Positions 29,161 to 37,835 are shown, counted from the stretch's first letter. The stretch is DNA of 64,000 bases from Diplolepis rosae (GCA_030998225.1 JAPYXD010000755.1:62001-126000); one strand, 5' to 3'. Made by a program: numbers and translations. Notes: generated by a model not told the origin, from the sequence alone.

Positions 29161-29381
29161 GACCGCTTCTGGAGTCGAGGATATGTCGTCTCTTGTTGAA
29201 GGACAAGTAATTGATTGAGACAAAAAGAATTTTGATTGTTTCCTGGGAAATGGGTATGTAAATCCCCTCCAAAATCTTCTCGAAAAGTCTAGATGCTTCT
29301 AAATGCTTCTAGAGATTTTTTAAGGAGAAGTGAAGAAAATTAACTGTTATAAGACAAAGGGAAGAAAGGGGGGATAATGGA

Positions 29382-29388
29382 TATAAAA
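29382..29388 (+). promoter_or_regulatory. TATA-box-like element before the left plus-strand genes
   Basis: TATAAAA lies 55 bp before the ATG at 29,437, in a stretch otherwise free of genes. It suits a promoter for the three overlapping small plus-strand frames that follow. Confidence 0.4.
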
Positions 29389-29436
29389 AAGGAGCGATAC
29401 ATGGTGTCTCCACAATCATTTTAAGACATTACTTGA

Positions 29437-29607
29437 ATGGACAAATGTAAAAATGGCAAACGTGAAATACAAGTTCGAATAAATAATCTCTTAAAAAATA
29501 TCAAAGAGATAAAGCATTTAATTGAAGTTAGATCAGATATTAAAGAAATATCCAAAAATTTCAAAAGTATATCTTTATCTGATAATGGATTTAAAAAAAT
29601 TGAATAG
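29437..29607 (+). CDS. Small lysine-rich ORF, 56 aa, first of a plus-strand trio
   Basis: ATG to TAG gives 56 residues, very basic and rich in Lys and Ile, beginning MDKCKNGKREIQ and ending SDNGFKKIE. The length pattern and heptad-like Ile/Leu spacing suggest a short helix. It overlaps the next frame (ATG at 29,585) by 23 bp, like the compact arrangement used elsewhere in this element. I do not recognise the product and it could be a chance frame, but it is preceded by the only TATA-like box in the region and its ATG is the first one after it apart from one at the leader's start (29,401). Confidence 0.35.
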   Translation: MDKCKNGKREIQVRINNLLKNIKEIKHLIEVRSDIKEISKNFKSISLSDNGFKKIE

Positions 29608-29899
29608 AGCTGCTACCATCCTGCCTATCAAGAGCCTGAAGGAACTAAAGGTTGGCGAATTCTACAAAATTACGGGTTTGCGAAGAGTGCCCACAAAATA
29701 CGGATCTAAAATTGCTGCAGATATTGAAAATACCTTTGTGATCTTTTTCCCCCAACGAATACTGACACTATTTCAAGCAGATGAAGATTATTATCAAGAA
29801 TTAATTCGAGAAATTGCTGTTGGAGAGGTACGTTTAAAATTTCTAGGCGGCCAATACAACGAATTTGAATTGCATTCATCAGTGTCCGAAAACAATTGA
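29585..29899 (+). CDS. Polinton small protein, possible OB-fold ssDNA-binding protein
   Basis: From the ATG at 29,585 this frame encodes 104 residues. The pattern LKVGEFYKITGLRRVPTKYG, followed by alternating hydrophobic strands and FFPQRI, resembles small beta-barrel proteins of arthropod Polintons with an OB-like pattern (hydrophobic strand, basic turn, strand). The open frame extends upstream to 29,522 without an ATG, so 29,585 is the best start. It overlaps the previous small ORF and its TGA overlaps by a few bases the open frame of the next gene, suggesting one transcript. A role in ssDNA binding during replication is inference from fold pattern and from the early-gene position. No lesion is visible. 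Confidence 0.5.
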   Translation: MDLKKLNRAATILPIKSLKELKVGEFYKITGLRRVPTKYGSKIAADIENTFVIFFPQRILTLFQADEDYYQELIREIAVGEVRLKFLGGQYNEFELHSSVSENN

Positions 29900-29907
29900 G
29901 ATCAAAA

Positions 29908-30603
29908 ATGTCTTACGTTCCGAAAAAGCAACTATTACTTTCTACTACGTACAACTTGAATTCATCATTCACAAAGCAAGCAGTCATTGGTGCAGAATTA
30001 TGTAAAAATGGAAGTTTAAGTGCAAGATTAAAATTGATCAGTAGTCATCCACAATCAAATATTTCTCTACACCCTGAAGAATGGAAGCTGTTAAATAGTT
30101 TTTTTGAAGAAATAAAACTTTTTTTCCACATTGAAATGAACACCCAGATAATCAACTGTCAAACACTTCTTTTCCGATTTGTCGTTTTCAACAACCAGCG
30201 TTTGGTGTCACTGAAACGTGTTCCTAGCAACTCATTATCACCACATCCCTTTACAATGAATGAATCAACGTTTCTGATCTTGAGTGAATTGAGTCCTTGC
30301 ATCGAACAACATCTTGAAGAATTATCATCATCAAATCTACAAAATGTTAAAAATGTGATTATTAAAATTATTGTTGAAAGATTGTGGTGTAATACTGACT
30401 ATAAGTGTGTGAAAAACTTGGAAACTTCTTTGAAAAAAAATTTTTCTCAAGTTTTGAAAAAATTGTTAAAAAACTGTGTCAATTTCCCACATAAGAAAGC
30501 TTTATTTTTTGAAATAATTACTTTTCACTCAAAACAATTATGTGAGGAAGTTGTAAAGAGTTTGCCTAGTATTCAAAATATTGGTTCAAGTTTTATTAAT
30601 TAA
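29908..30603 (+). CDS. Polinton hypothetical protein, 231 aa, N-terminal PC4-like pattern
   Basis: The ATG at 29,908 (MSYVPKKQLL) is nine bases after the previous stop. Residues of about 15-75 contain a basic, strand-rich part ending ISLHPEEWKLLNSFFEEI, which recalls the ISL-x-x-x-x-W pattern of the PC4/p15 single-strand-binding domain. The C-terminal half is helical and Lys/Leu-rich with no motif I know. The frame is intact and ends TAA at 30,603; an AATAAA follows at 30,642. The PC4 comparison is weak and made by eye; the safe call is a conserved-position Polinton protein of unknown function. Confidence 0.5.
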   Translation: MSYVPKKQLLLSTTYNLNSSFTKQAVIGAELCKNGSLSARLKLISSHPQSNISLHPEEWKLLNSFFEEIKLFFHIEMNTQIINCQTLLFRFVVFNNQRLVSLKRVPSNSLSPHPFTMNESTFLILSELSPCIEQHLEELSSSNLQNVKNVIIKIIVERLWCNTDYKCVKNLETSLKKNFSQVLKKLLKNCVNFPHKKALFFEIITFHSKQLCEEVVKSLPSIQNIGSSFIN

Positions 30604-30641
30604 ATATAATTTTGTATGCGTGTGAGAGGGAGAAGCAGGAA

Positions 30642-30647
30642 AATAAA
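30642..30647 (+). terminator. Polyadenylation signal AATAAA
   Basis: AATAAA 39 bp after the stop of the plus-strand trio, in the 130-bp gap where it converges with the minus-strand integrase gene. Confidence 0.5.
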
Positions 30648-30733
30648 AAAATTAATGCTTTTTAATTTGTCTACTTATTTATAGAACATTTATTCTTAAG
30701 AAATAGATACAAAAATTGTTTACATACTATATT

Positions 30734-31677
30734 TCATTTATCTATCCAACTATTATGTGAATTATCAAAACCTAACCATTTTACATATAACTTATTCCCA
30801 CGTTTCTTAAGCACTTTTTCTACCAAATAAATGTTGGGATTCTTAACTTTGCTTAATTCCTGTTCATAAAAGCTACCAGATATGGGTTTATTTTGTTAAT
30901 CTTTGAGAAAGTACGACGTTGGTTCAGAATCTCTTACTTGACTAATCGTAAATATTTCTGTTGTCCAATTAGGTGTATAACCTTTTTCAAATGTATATTT
31001 AAATTTACTTATTCTTACTTCACCACCAATTTTAAACTTTGTTTTTCTTCTCATAGTTTTTATTTGAAACTTTTTATAAATATTAAATAAAATTTTTTTT
31101 TCATTTTCTTTGTAACATCTTTTGGTTTTATTTTTATTGTTCGATGTCTTGTATTATTGTAAGAGGAAATAAGATCTGTTAAAATATCAAACCATTTATA
31201 ATTTCCCTGCAAACTAAATTGTATCCACATTTTATTTTTTAAAGTACGGTTAAATCTCTCACTTATTGATGCTTTCAAATTACTAAACGTAGAGTATAAA
31301 TTAACATTATAATTTTTCATATGATTACTGAAATTTTTATTATAAAATTCTTTTCCTCTATCTACATGTAAATTTTTCGGTACACGTCCTTGGATTAGCA
31401 CTGATTTCATTGCTGTTGTGACGTCATCTGCAGTCTTACTTTTCACAGGAATAGCCCAAGCAAATTTTGAAAATATATCAACGATAGTTAAGATGTATTT
31501 ATAACCTTTATTTTTCTTCTCGTAAGGTAGCATTTCAACGAGATCTGCTTGCCAAGTTTCATCGATACCACGGATATCCACATGTTGTCGTTGGTAATTT
31601 CTTCTAGCCGGTTTATGCAGTTCTTCAACCAACTGCAGTTTCTCTGTATTCATTTTTAAGTCTATGCAGTCTGACAT
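30734..31677 (-). pseudogene. int: Polinton integrase (DDE, with C-terminal chromodomain), broken
   Basis: The enzyme inserts the element DNA into the chromosome. From the ATG at 31,677, the frame has the retroviral-type core with D45 (TWQADLVEM), D106 (LHVDRGKEFYN) and E140 (SISERFNRTL). A frame change in an A-run near 31,100 ends this frame at 31,060. The gene continues in another frame with an SH3-like part (YTPNWTTEIF) and, past an in-frame TAA at 30,896-30,898, a chromodomain-like tail (KLYVKWLGFDNSHNSWI) ending at 30,734. Catalytic residues are all present, so the two lesions look recent. It overlaps the upstream minus-strand gene by 53 bp. The family call is firm; activity is unlikely. 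Confidence 0.88.
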
Positions 31678-31945
31678 CCAATTGTGAAATGAGCTCTGAA
31701 TTGCGAAGCACTAATAGTTGAGTCGATTTATGATCAATTTGTATATTTTTCAATTTTTGATTGACAGTTGATTCGAGGACATCAATTATCATATTTTTGT
31801 TAAAAATTTCAGTTTCCAATGAAGCAATAACATTATGGATGGTATCAGTTTCTTTTTTTATTAAATCTAGAACCAATTGCAAATTCACTGCATCATTCGA
31901 TTCTTCAGCTCTAAAAAGACGTCCGAATATATCTATACTCATCAT
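31625..31945 (-). CDS. Small coiled-coil Polinton protein, 106 aa
   Basis: The likely start is the double Met at 31,945 (MMSIDIFGRLFR); an upstream in-frame ATG at 32,026 would overlap the preceding gene. The middle part has heptad-like Leu/Ile spacing (VLDLIKKETDTIHNVIASL) over some 60 residues, predicting a coiled coil, followed by a charged tail (RLHRLKNEYRETAVG). The frame is intact. It lies 28 bp after the conserved 331-codon gene and overlaps the integrase start, so the three are probably cotranscribed. I do not know its function; coiled-coil proteins at this place could be fibre-like or minor virion components, which is inference. Confidence 0.55.
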   Translation of the reverse strand: MMSIDIFGRLFRAEESNDAVNLQLVLDLIKKETDTIHNVIASLETEIFNKNMIIDVLESTVNQKLKNIQIDHKSTQLLVLRNSELISQLDVRLHRLKNEYRETAVG

Positions 31946-31973
31946 AAAAATGATACAATTAATAAAAAATTCA

Positions 31974-32968
31974 CTAATAAATAATCCCAGCCTCTCGTAG
32001 TTCTTCAACGATTGATATAATTTCATTTGTATGACTTGAGTTACCAGCTGCTTGGGATGCTAAAAGTAAACGTAATCGATCTACCAACTCATTCGGATCA
32101 TCCCAGTAAATGTAATCCAACTGATTTCTCTCTTTAGCAACCATGTACTGAGGTATCATACCTCGACCTGATATATCTTGTCTTTTACTTCGTCTATCAT
32201 TATTTCTAGCAGGGGATGTGAGGATTATTTTTTCAATAAAATTTTTATATTTAATGGACTTACTATCACGAACCTCGTTAGCTGCTTTATAATGTTTTTT
32301 ATGAGCATTCGTTGCGAGAATAATTTTTCTACAATTTTCAAGATCATCAGAACTTATTAGAGATTCTTCAGGAATTTTTTTAAATAAAAGTTCAAGTAAA
32401 CCTTTACTTATTTGGAAATTTGAATCACCCACGTGAAAATAGTCCTGACTGAAACTTATTGGCGAATCTCCAATCATTAATCTATCCTTGGTTAATTTCC
32501 GTACACCATTTATATTATCAAGTTCTTTACTTCTTTCACCTAACAATATAAGATAATGTTTAATATTATCATCCCATGAAGTAGAAGATGTTTTTTTATT
32601 ATTTTCAGTGTCATCGACATTTAAAAATTCTGAATTATTGGAATCTTCTCTTTCATCTACTCTTTCATCAGTAGCTGACATAAAAGTTACATCACCATCG
32701 TGATCATCATCATTATCATAAATATTTTCTATATCTTTACTTTGCACTTTTTCAACAGAATTAACTGTTTCCCTTATTTTGAAACCATCAACAATTTTTT
32801 CAAGGGGGGTAACAATAGGTTTAAAAGTATTATTTTAAGTGTCTGTTCAATGGCTTCCTTGCCCAATTTTATTAATTTATGTTTACGTCGAATTGCATCA
32901 CTAGCTATAGCAATTTGCTGCAAAATATCCGTTTCATTTTTATGAAAGTTTTCGTTCTTCAAAGACAT
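31974..32968 (-). pseudogene. Conserved Polinton protein (about 331 codons) with one frameshift
   Basis: Two adjacent minus-strand frames form one gene. The first starts MSLKNENFHKNETDILQQ at 32,968 and goes out of frame near 32,835; the next frame picks up the conserved sense from about the same point and runs to 31,974. The protein has an N-terminal helical part, an acidic Asp/Ser-rich middle, then a conserved block (YWDDPNELVDRLRLLLAS, near the C-terminus) ending in EELREAGIIY, which I recognise from arthropod Polintons without knowing its role. It sits between ATPase and integrase on the same strand, 61 bp after the ATPase stop. The single frame change is the only lesion. Confidence 0.7.
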
Positions 32969-33029
32969 CTTGTTTCATCAAAGTCTAAAGTGCAACTAGT
33001 TCTATAAAGTATTAGGATACACTTTTTTA

Positions 33030-33706
33030 TTAATTTCTCAAATTTATAAAACAATCAAAGCATTTAAGATATCTTCCTTGATTAATTTCATTATCTTTGT
33101 CAATAACAAGAAAACCATATTTATTATCCCAACAAGCTGAACATAATTCTTTAAATTTTGAAAACGACATATCCGTGTTTACGTGATCATCATAGATATG
33201 TTTAAGATTCATTTCATCCTGCTCAAAAAGTATTAAGAAATTAACGTTATTACAAATTAAATGTTTTGGAATTCGTGCGTACGTTTGACACAAGTAAAAA
33301 CAGTCAATGAGTCTATGTCTACCCATGGAAAAAAATGCTCGTATGTTATCTTGTTTATCACATTCCACATCATCAAACACGATTATTGAGTTAGGTCGTG
33401 CTTCATTCGGTTGAACAACTTCTCCATGTTCATTGAAAGGAAAGTATTTTATATCATTCACCGATTGTAAAACTTTTTCTAAAAATTTGTATTTAGGTTG
33501 ATTCAAAGATTTTGAATAAATGTAGATATTTTCAAATCTTAATCCGTTTGGGTGTGTTAGTAATGTAAGTAACGCATTCGTTTTCCCACAATTGGATGGA
33601 CCGCAGAAAATTGCACGTACACTGTTTGGTAATAAATTCCCATGACGTTTTTCTTCTCTTTCCAATCTAGTGTGAATTTGTCAAAATTTGCAACCGATAA
33701 TTTCAT
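33030..33706 (-). pseudogene. A32/FtsK-like DNA-packaging ATPase
   Basis: The motor that packages DNA into capsids. Counting from the frame's start at 33,665, residues 22-29 are a Walker A loop GPSNCGKT and residues 94-100 a Walker B strand SIIVFDDV; a later CQTYARIPKHLI block matches the sensor region of the Polinton/adenovirus-relative ATPases. The main frame has no ATG at its 5' end. A good ATG (MKLSVANFDKF) lies at 33,706 in a different frame, and homology appears to cross between the two near 33,670, so a one-base lesion at the 5' end is likely. It is transcribed away from the virion cluster, with 110 bp between the two starts. Length of about 225 residues is normal for the family. Confidence 0.85.
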
Positions 33707-33751
33707 AGATTGTGTTTTAAACTACATCTTGATAACAACTGACTTGAGTAC

Positions 33752-33760
33752 TATAAATAG
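33752..33760 (+). promoter_or_regulatory. TATA box of the plus-strand virion-gene cluster (divergent promoter region)
   Basis: A consensus TATAAATAG lies 57 bp before the ATG at 33,817, in the 110-bp gap between divergent ATPase and PLA2-protein genes. It fits a promoter for the capsid cluster; its use is not shown. Confidence 0.6.
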
Positions 33761-33816
33761 CATGCTTTTAAAGGTTTTCATTTTAGTCTGAAAAATTTTT
33801 TTGAATAGATATAATT

Positions 33817-34686
33817 ATGGTTACAAAGAAAGGTATAGCCAGTTGCACAAAAGCTTTCAAACGAAATAGACATGGTAAAGGACTATTAAATAAAGTTATT
33901 AATAACCTTCCTGTAGAATTGCACATCCCTGGTTATCAATATTGTGGCCCTGGGACTAAATTAACAAAGCGATTAACACGTGGTGATCCTGGTATTAATC
34001 CCCTTGATTCAGCTTGCAAGGAACACGACATTTTATATTCTCAAAACAAAGATAATATTTCAGCAAGAAATACAGCTGAAAGAGTTCTAGCTGAAAAAGC
34101 GTGGGATCGTGTGTTAGCAAAAGACGCTAAAATAGGTGAAAAGGCAGCCGCTTGGGCAATAACGAATGCCATGAAAGTAAAATCAAAACTGGGGATGGGG
34201 GTCACGAAAAAGAAAAAAAGATTGGGTTCGTCATTGAAGAAAGTTGTCATAGCAGCTAAAAAATCTATCGTCCCTAGCAAAAATGCTTACAGTGTTATTA
34301 AATTAGCACTTCAGGGTGCACGTGCAGCTGTGAAAAAGGCTGGTGGAAAACGCAATGTAAAAAAGCCTCGAATTCTTCCTGTACCGAGTAAAGTTGGAGG
34401 CTTTCTACCTTTTTTGGTACCTGTTTTTGCAGGTCTCAGTGCCGTTGGGGCGTTAGCAGGTGGGGCTGCTGGTGTAGCTAAGGCTGTCAATGATGCAAAT
34501 GCAGCTGAAAAACAACTTGAAGAAAGTAAAGGCCACAATCAGATGATAGAATCTATAGCATTAGGAAAAGGCTTATATCTTAAGCCATATAAGGAAGGCT
34601 TAGGTCTTCACATTGACTCTCAAGTAAAAAATTCAGAAAAGCTAAAAAAAAGTCGAAATAAAATTACCACATCGAGCTCTAACTGA
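33817..34686 (+). CDS. Virion core protein with phospholipase A2 domain and hydrophobic segment
   Basis: 289 residues, intact. Residues 38-47 (PGYQYCGPGT) form the calcium loop and residues 66-74 (ACKEHDILY) carry the His-Asp pair of a parvovirus/adintovirus-type PLA2, which would break endosomal membranes during entry. Residues 130-190 are very basic (KKKKRLGSSLKK), like DNA-condensing core proteins. Residues 193-222 are hydrophobic and Gly/Ala-rich (FLPFLVPVFAGLSAVGALAG), like a membrane-active peptide. A late pair of GKGLYL/GLGL sites near residues 250-264 may be protease cleavage sites; that is inference. The start is the first ATG after the TATA box. The protease frame overlaps its 3' end. 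Confidence 0.8.
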   Translation: MVTKKGIASCTKAFKRNRHGKGLLNKVINNLPVELHIPGYQYCGPGTKLTKRLTRGDPGINPLDSACKEHDILYSQNKDNISARNTAERVLAEKAWDRVLAKDAKIGEKAAAWAITNAMKVKSKLGMGVTKKKKRLGSSLKKVVIAAKKSIVPSKNAYSVIKLALQGARAAVKKAGGKRNVKKPRILPVPSKVGGFLPFLVPVFAGLSAVGALAGGAAGVAKAVNDANAAEKQLEESKGHNQMIESIALGKGLYLKPYKEGLGLHIDSQVKNSEKLKKSRNKITTSSSN

Positions 34687-34693
34687 TTTCGAT

Positions 34694-35050
34694 TTGGTTA
34701 AATATGCAAAGTCTATGAAAATACAATACTTTCGAGGTGTTTTTATTCGAAATAAATTACCAATGATAGGACCTTATATATTCGAATCAGCTATTGTTAA
34801 TTTAGATGATAAAGATGGTCCAGGTACACATTGGGTTGCATATAAGAAATTTGGTAATGATGTTGAATATTTTGATAGTTTTGGTAACCTTCGACCGCCT
34901 TTAGATCTTGTTAAATATCTTGGTGTTGATAATATAAAATATAATCATGACAGGTATCAGAATTACAATACTTTCGTGTGTGGTCATTTGTGTCTCAAAT
35001 TTTTATGTAATCAGTTGAAATTGAAATGTTTGTACTATCTATATAAATGA
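34694..35050 (+). CDS. Adenain-like cysteine protease (maturation protease), start uncertain
   Basis: The enzyme cleaves capsid and core proteins during particle maturation. Counting from the open frame at 34,694, H46 (GTHWVAYKK), D61 (EYFDSFGN), Q89 and C96 (FVCGHLCLKF) give the adenain arrangement His-Asp-Gln-Cys. The length of about 120-130 residues fits the short Polinton forms. Homology seems to begin upstream, inside the 3' end of the PLA2 gene (frame KLPHRALTD, near 34,661), but the codon expected to be the start there reads ATA; the first in-frame ATG is at 34,715. So the start may be lost, or translation begins late. The rest of the frame is intact. Confidence 0.8.
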   Translation: MVKYAKSMKIQYFRGVFIRNKLPMIGPYIFESAIVNLDDKDGPGTHWVAYKKFGNDVEYFDSFGNLRPPLDLVKYLGVDNIKYNHDRYQNYNTFVCGHLCLKFLCNQLKLKCLYYLYK

Positions 35051-35093
35051 GTAAATTAATTAATTTTACTTCAGTCAAAAATTAACCATCATC

Positions 35094-35783
35094 ATGGGTG
35101 ATTCATTTACCTTGACATTATCAGGAAATTCATCTGTATTAGAAACGCAATATTTTCCACCAAATGAACTTTCACTTAGTAAAAATTACGTTCTTGGTCT
35201 CGTTGAATTTCTAACTTTCAATTCGATTCCAAACATAGACAAAAGTCAAAATAAATTTTCTGTGGGAAAAGAAGAAATTGTTATACCTACAGGTATTTAT
35301 GAAATATCAGATATTCAGAAATATTTACAAAATATATTAGTTAAAAAAGGAATAGAGATCCATATTAAGCCTAATAACAATACTTTACGTAGTGAGATTC
35401 TTTGTAATCGCGAAATCAATTTTAGAAAAGAAGATTCAATAGCGTATTTATTGGGATTTGAATCTCAGATACTTGAAGCTAATAAAGTACATAAATCTAA
35501 TTTACCAGTGTCCATAATAAAAGTAAATTGTCTGAGAATCGAGTGCAATATTACTACAGGTGCATACATCAATGATCAGAAGGTGCACACTATTCATGAA
35601 TTTTTTCCAGTAGTACCACCAGGATATAAAATAGTTGAAGTGCCATCACACGTCATTTACTTACCAGTTGTTGTCAAAACAATAGATCAAATTCAATTAC
35701 GAATAGTCGATCAAGATGGAAATTTGGTGAATTTTCAAGGTGAAACTATAACAATCAGACTGCACATTAAATCTCTTAAATAA
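35094..35783 (+). CDS. Penton-like minor capsid protein
   Basis: 229 residues from an ATG at 35,094, 43 bp after the protease stop. The beginning (MGDSFTLTLSGNSSVL, then YFPPNELSLSKNYVLGL and FNSIPNID) is the usual N-terminus of insect Polinton penton-like single-jelly-roll proteins. The remainder alternates short beta strands and loops, as expected for a capsid vertex protein. The frame has no lesion. It is the third gene of the virion cluster, and the 54-aa ORF follows after two bases. Confidence 0.75.
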   Translation: MGDSFTLTLSGNSSVLETQYFPPNELSLSKNYVLGLVEFLTFNSIPNIDKSQNKFSVGKEEIVIPTGIYEISDIQKYLQNILVKKGIEIHIKPNNNTLRSEILCNREINFRKEDSIAYLLGFESQILEANKVHKSNLPVSIIKVNCLRIECNITTGAYINDQKVHTIHEFFPVVPPGYKIVEVPSHVIYLPVVVKTIDQIQLRIVDQDGNLVNFQGETITIRLHIKSLK

Positions 35784-35785
35784 TA

Positions 35786-35950
35786 ATGGGAATTATATTT
35801 AATAGAAAAATCGGTTACGGTTATAATAGTAGAGTACAATGCCTCAAAAAAGTCAGTCACAAACCTGCATTCAAGGTGCTAAGACCTCACAACATTCAGC
35901 TTCTGAAAAATCTAGGTCTCAAGGTGATAGCTCAAGGAAGAAAAAAATAA
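35786..35950 (+). CDS. Small basic Polinton protein, 54 aa
   Basis: ATG at 35,786 lies two bases after the penton stop and the frame ends TAA at 35,950. The product starts MGIIFNRKIGYGYNSRV and ends LGLKVIAQGRKK: basic and with a C-terminal LKNLGLKV pattern that I associate with short ORFs between penton and capsid genes in arthropod Polintons. Tight spacing and strand argue for a real gene. Function is unknown; a DNA-binding or cement peptide is only a guess. Confidence 0.5.
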   Translation: MGIIFNRKIGYGYNSRVQCLKKVSHKPAFKVLRPHNIQLLKNLGLKVIAQGRKK

Positions 35951-35992
35951 AAAGAATCAAATTCTTCTTCTGCAACTGCTTCATCATTTGCA

Positions 35993-37213
35993 ATGGAAGA
36001 GGAAATACTAAATATCTCAAGACCAATTGTCTACGACGAATCTATTGCACATTATGAGGTGCATGCGCATCTACCTTACGCATCATCAACCACCAATAAC
36101 AGTGATGAAATACGAATTTCTGTTCAAAATCAAGACCATTGCCTTCTACCAAGTAAAAGTTCTCTCCATATTCAAGGAAAATTAGTAAAAGAGGATGGAA
36201 CTCCAGTTAATAATACCAGATTCATCATTAATGCTATCTGTCATATTTTTGAAGAAGCACGCTATGAACTGAAAGCTGTAGAGATTGACAAAAATAAAAA
36301 TGTTGGTCTCACGAGCTTGATCAAAAATTATTTATCAGTTTATGAAGCTCAGAGCAAATTCCTAGAAAATGCAGGCTGGTTTCCATCAAGTAATGCAAAT
36401 ACATCATTAACTGATGATGCTGGAAATTTTGATATCTCCATACCGCTCAATACAATATTTGGTTTTGCTGAAGATTATCAAAAAATTGTAGTGAATGCTA
36501 GACATGAATTAATACTAACACGATCAAGAAATGATGTGAATGCAGTTATACAAACAGCTGATGAGCAGTTCAAAATTATAATCGATAAAATTGAATGGTT
36601 ACTTCCCAGTGTTAAATTGTCAGATGCGTGAAAATTCAAATTATTAAAATATATTGAAAAGGATCCACTTATTCCAATTTGTTTTCGTACTTGGAAATTA
36701 TATGAATATCCAATGCTACCAATTACATCGAATCATGTTTGGACTGTTAAAACGTCAACACAATTAGAGAAACCCAGATTTGTTATTTTAGGGTTTCAAA
36801 CAAATAGAAAGAATGTTTCTAGGAGAAATGCTAGCCATTTTGATCATTGCAAAGTAACTAATGTAAAGCTATTTTTGAACAATCAAAGTTATCCGTATGG
36901 TAATCTTAATCTTGATTTTGATAAAAAACAATACGCTCTACTCTACGAAATGTATACTAATTTTCAAGCAAATTATTATGGAAGAGAACCTCAAGCATAT
37001 TTATCAAAGAGTGATTTTTTAGAATTTGCTCCTTTAATAGTTATTGATTGTTCAAAGCAAAATGAATCTTTGAAGTCTGGTCCAGTTGATATTCGCTTAG
37101 AATTTGAAGCTAAAGAAAATTTCCGTGCTCAAACTGCTGCATATTGTTTAATTTTGCATGATAGGGTAATTGAATATAAACCAATAAGTGGTGGGATTAA
37201 AAAACTGATATAA
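35993..37213 (+). pseudogene. Double-jelly-roll major capsid protein, interrupted by one stop codon
   Basis: This is the main shell protein. The first part (35,993-36,631, starting MEEEILNISRPIVYDESIAH) and second part (to 37,213) are in the same frame and are separated only by a TGA at 36,629-36,631. The stretch between the stop and the ATG at 36,713 still reads as coding. About 407 codons in all is near the usual length for insect Polinton capsid proteins. Homology seems to start about ten codons upstream, where no ATG is left. The motif VSRRNASHFDHC and VTNVKLFLNNQSYPYGN in the second part are typical of the family. One nonsense change in a long well-kept frame suggests recent inactivation. 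Confidence 0.85.
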
Positions 37214-37253
37214 ATTGTCTTGATATCTCTTAAATAAGTTAGTATCGGTTAAG

Positions 37254-37760
37254 ATGGAGTACATAGTTGACATTCAAGGATTCAGGTTGCCTATTAATGA
37301 ATTTATAATTAAAGAATTAGCAATTCTCCCAGTTAATGATAATAATGAATCAGCAAGACCTTTTAATTTTCTTTACAGAAATATAAATCGTTGGTTGGAA
37401 AACAATTTGCATGGTATAACATGGACTTCTGGTAATGTGCCTTATACGTTGTTGAAAATAATACTTACAAAGATTTTTAAAAATGCAACGAAAATCTATG
37501 TAAAAGGACTAGAAAAAAAGAATTTTTTGAAATGTTTTGTTAAAAAATCAATAAAAATTATTGATTTGTATGAATTAAAATGTCCTCCGCTTCAATACTT
37601 GATTAATGAATCAAAAGGTTCAATTAAATGTTTCCATCATAATAAAAATATACAAAATTTTGACTGTACGTTGCGAAATGTAATACTTTTAAAATTGTGG
37701 TTACATAAAAATTATAAAATAGAAAGTAAGAATAATAATAATATTTGTCAATTAATTTAA
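37254..37760 (+). CDS. Conserved Polinton protein, 168 aa, function unknown
   Basis: Starts MEYIVDIQGFRLPINEF at 37,254, 40 bp after the capsid gene. This opening and the later IYVKGLEKKNFLKCF and LYELKCPPL blocks occur in a protein family widely found in arthropod Polintons. The early IVDIQGF strand with an acidic residue and the later strands resemble an RNase H-like nuclease fold, but I cannot see a full active site. The frame is intact, though the end (Asn-rich) is likely degenerate. It is the last gene of the plus-strand cluster; AATAAA follows at 37,830. Confidence 0.6.
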   Translation: MEYIVDIQGFRLPINEFIIKELAILPVNDNNESARPFNFLYRNINRWLENNLHGITWTSGNVPYTLLKIILTKIFKNATKIYVKGLEKKNFLKCFVKKSIKIIDLYELKCPPLQYLINESKGSIKCFHHNKNIQNFDCTLRNVILLKLWLHKNYKIESKNNNNICQLI

Positions 37761-37829
37761 AATTATAATCCAAAATTTTGTTCTGCTATATATTGATAAC
37801 AAATGTGTACTTTTTGAAAATTATAATTC

Positions 37830-37835
37830 AATAAA
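37830..37835 (+). terminator. Polyadenylation signal for the virion cluster
   Basis: AATAAA 69 bp after the last plus-strand Polinton frame. Beyond it, 37,836-38,585 has no gene: it contains a small perfect hairpin (AGAGAC/GTCTCT near 38,045-38,066) and a CCGTC/GACGG hairpin near 38,107-38,120, then AT-rich DNA. Confidence 0.45.

Noticed and set aside
35839..36057. 72-codon plus-strand ORF between penton and capsid genes
   Set aside because: It overlaps the 54-aa ORF and the capsid start in another frame and ends in Cys/Phe-rich nonsense; the 35,786-35,950 frame fits the gene spacing better.
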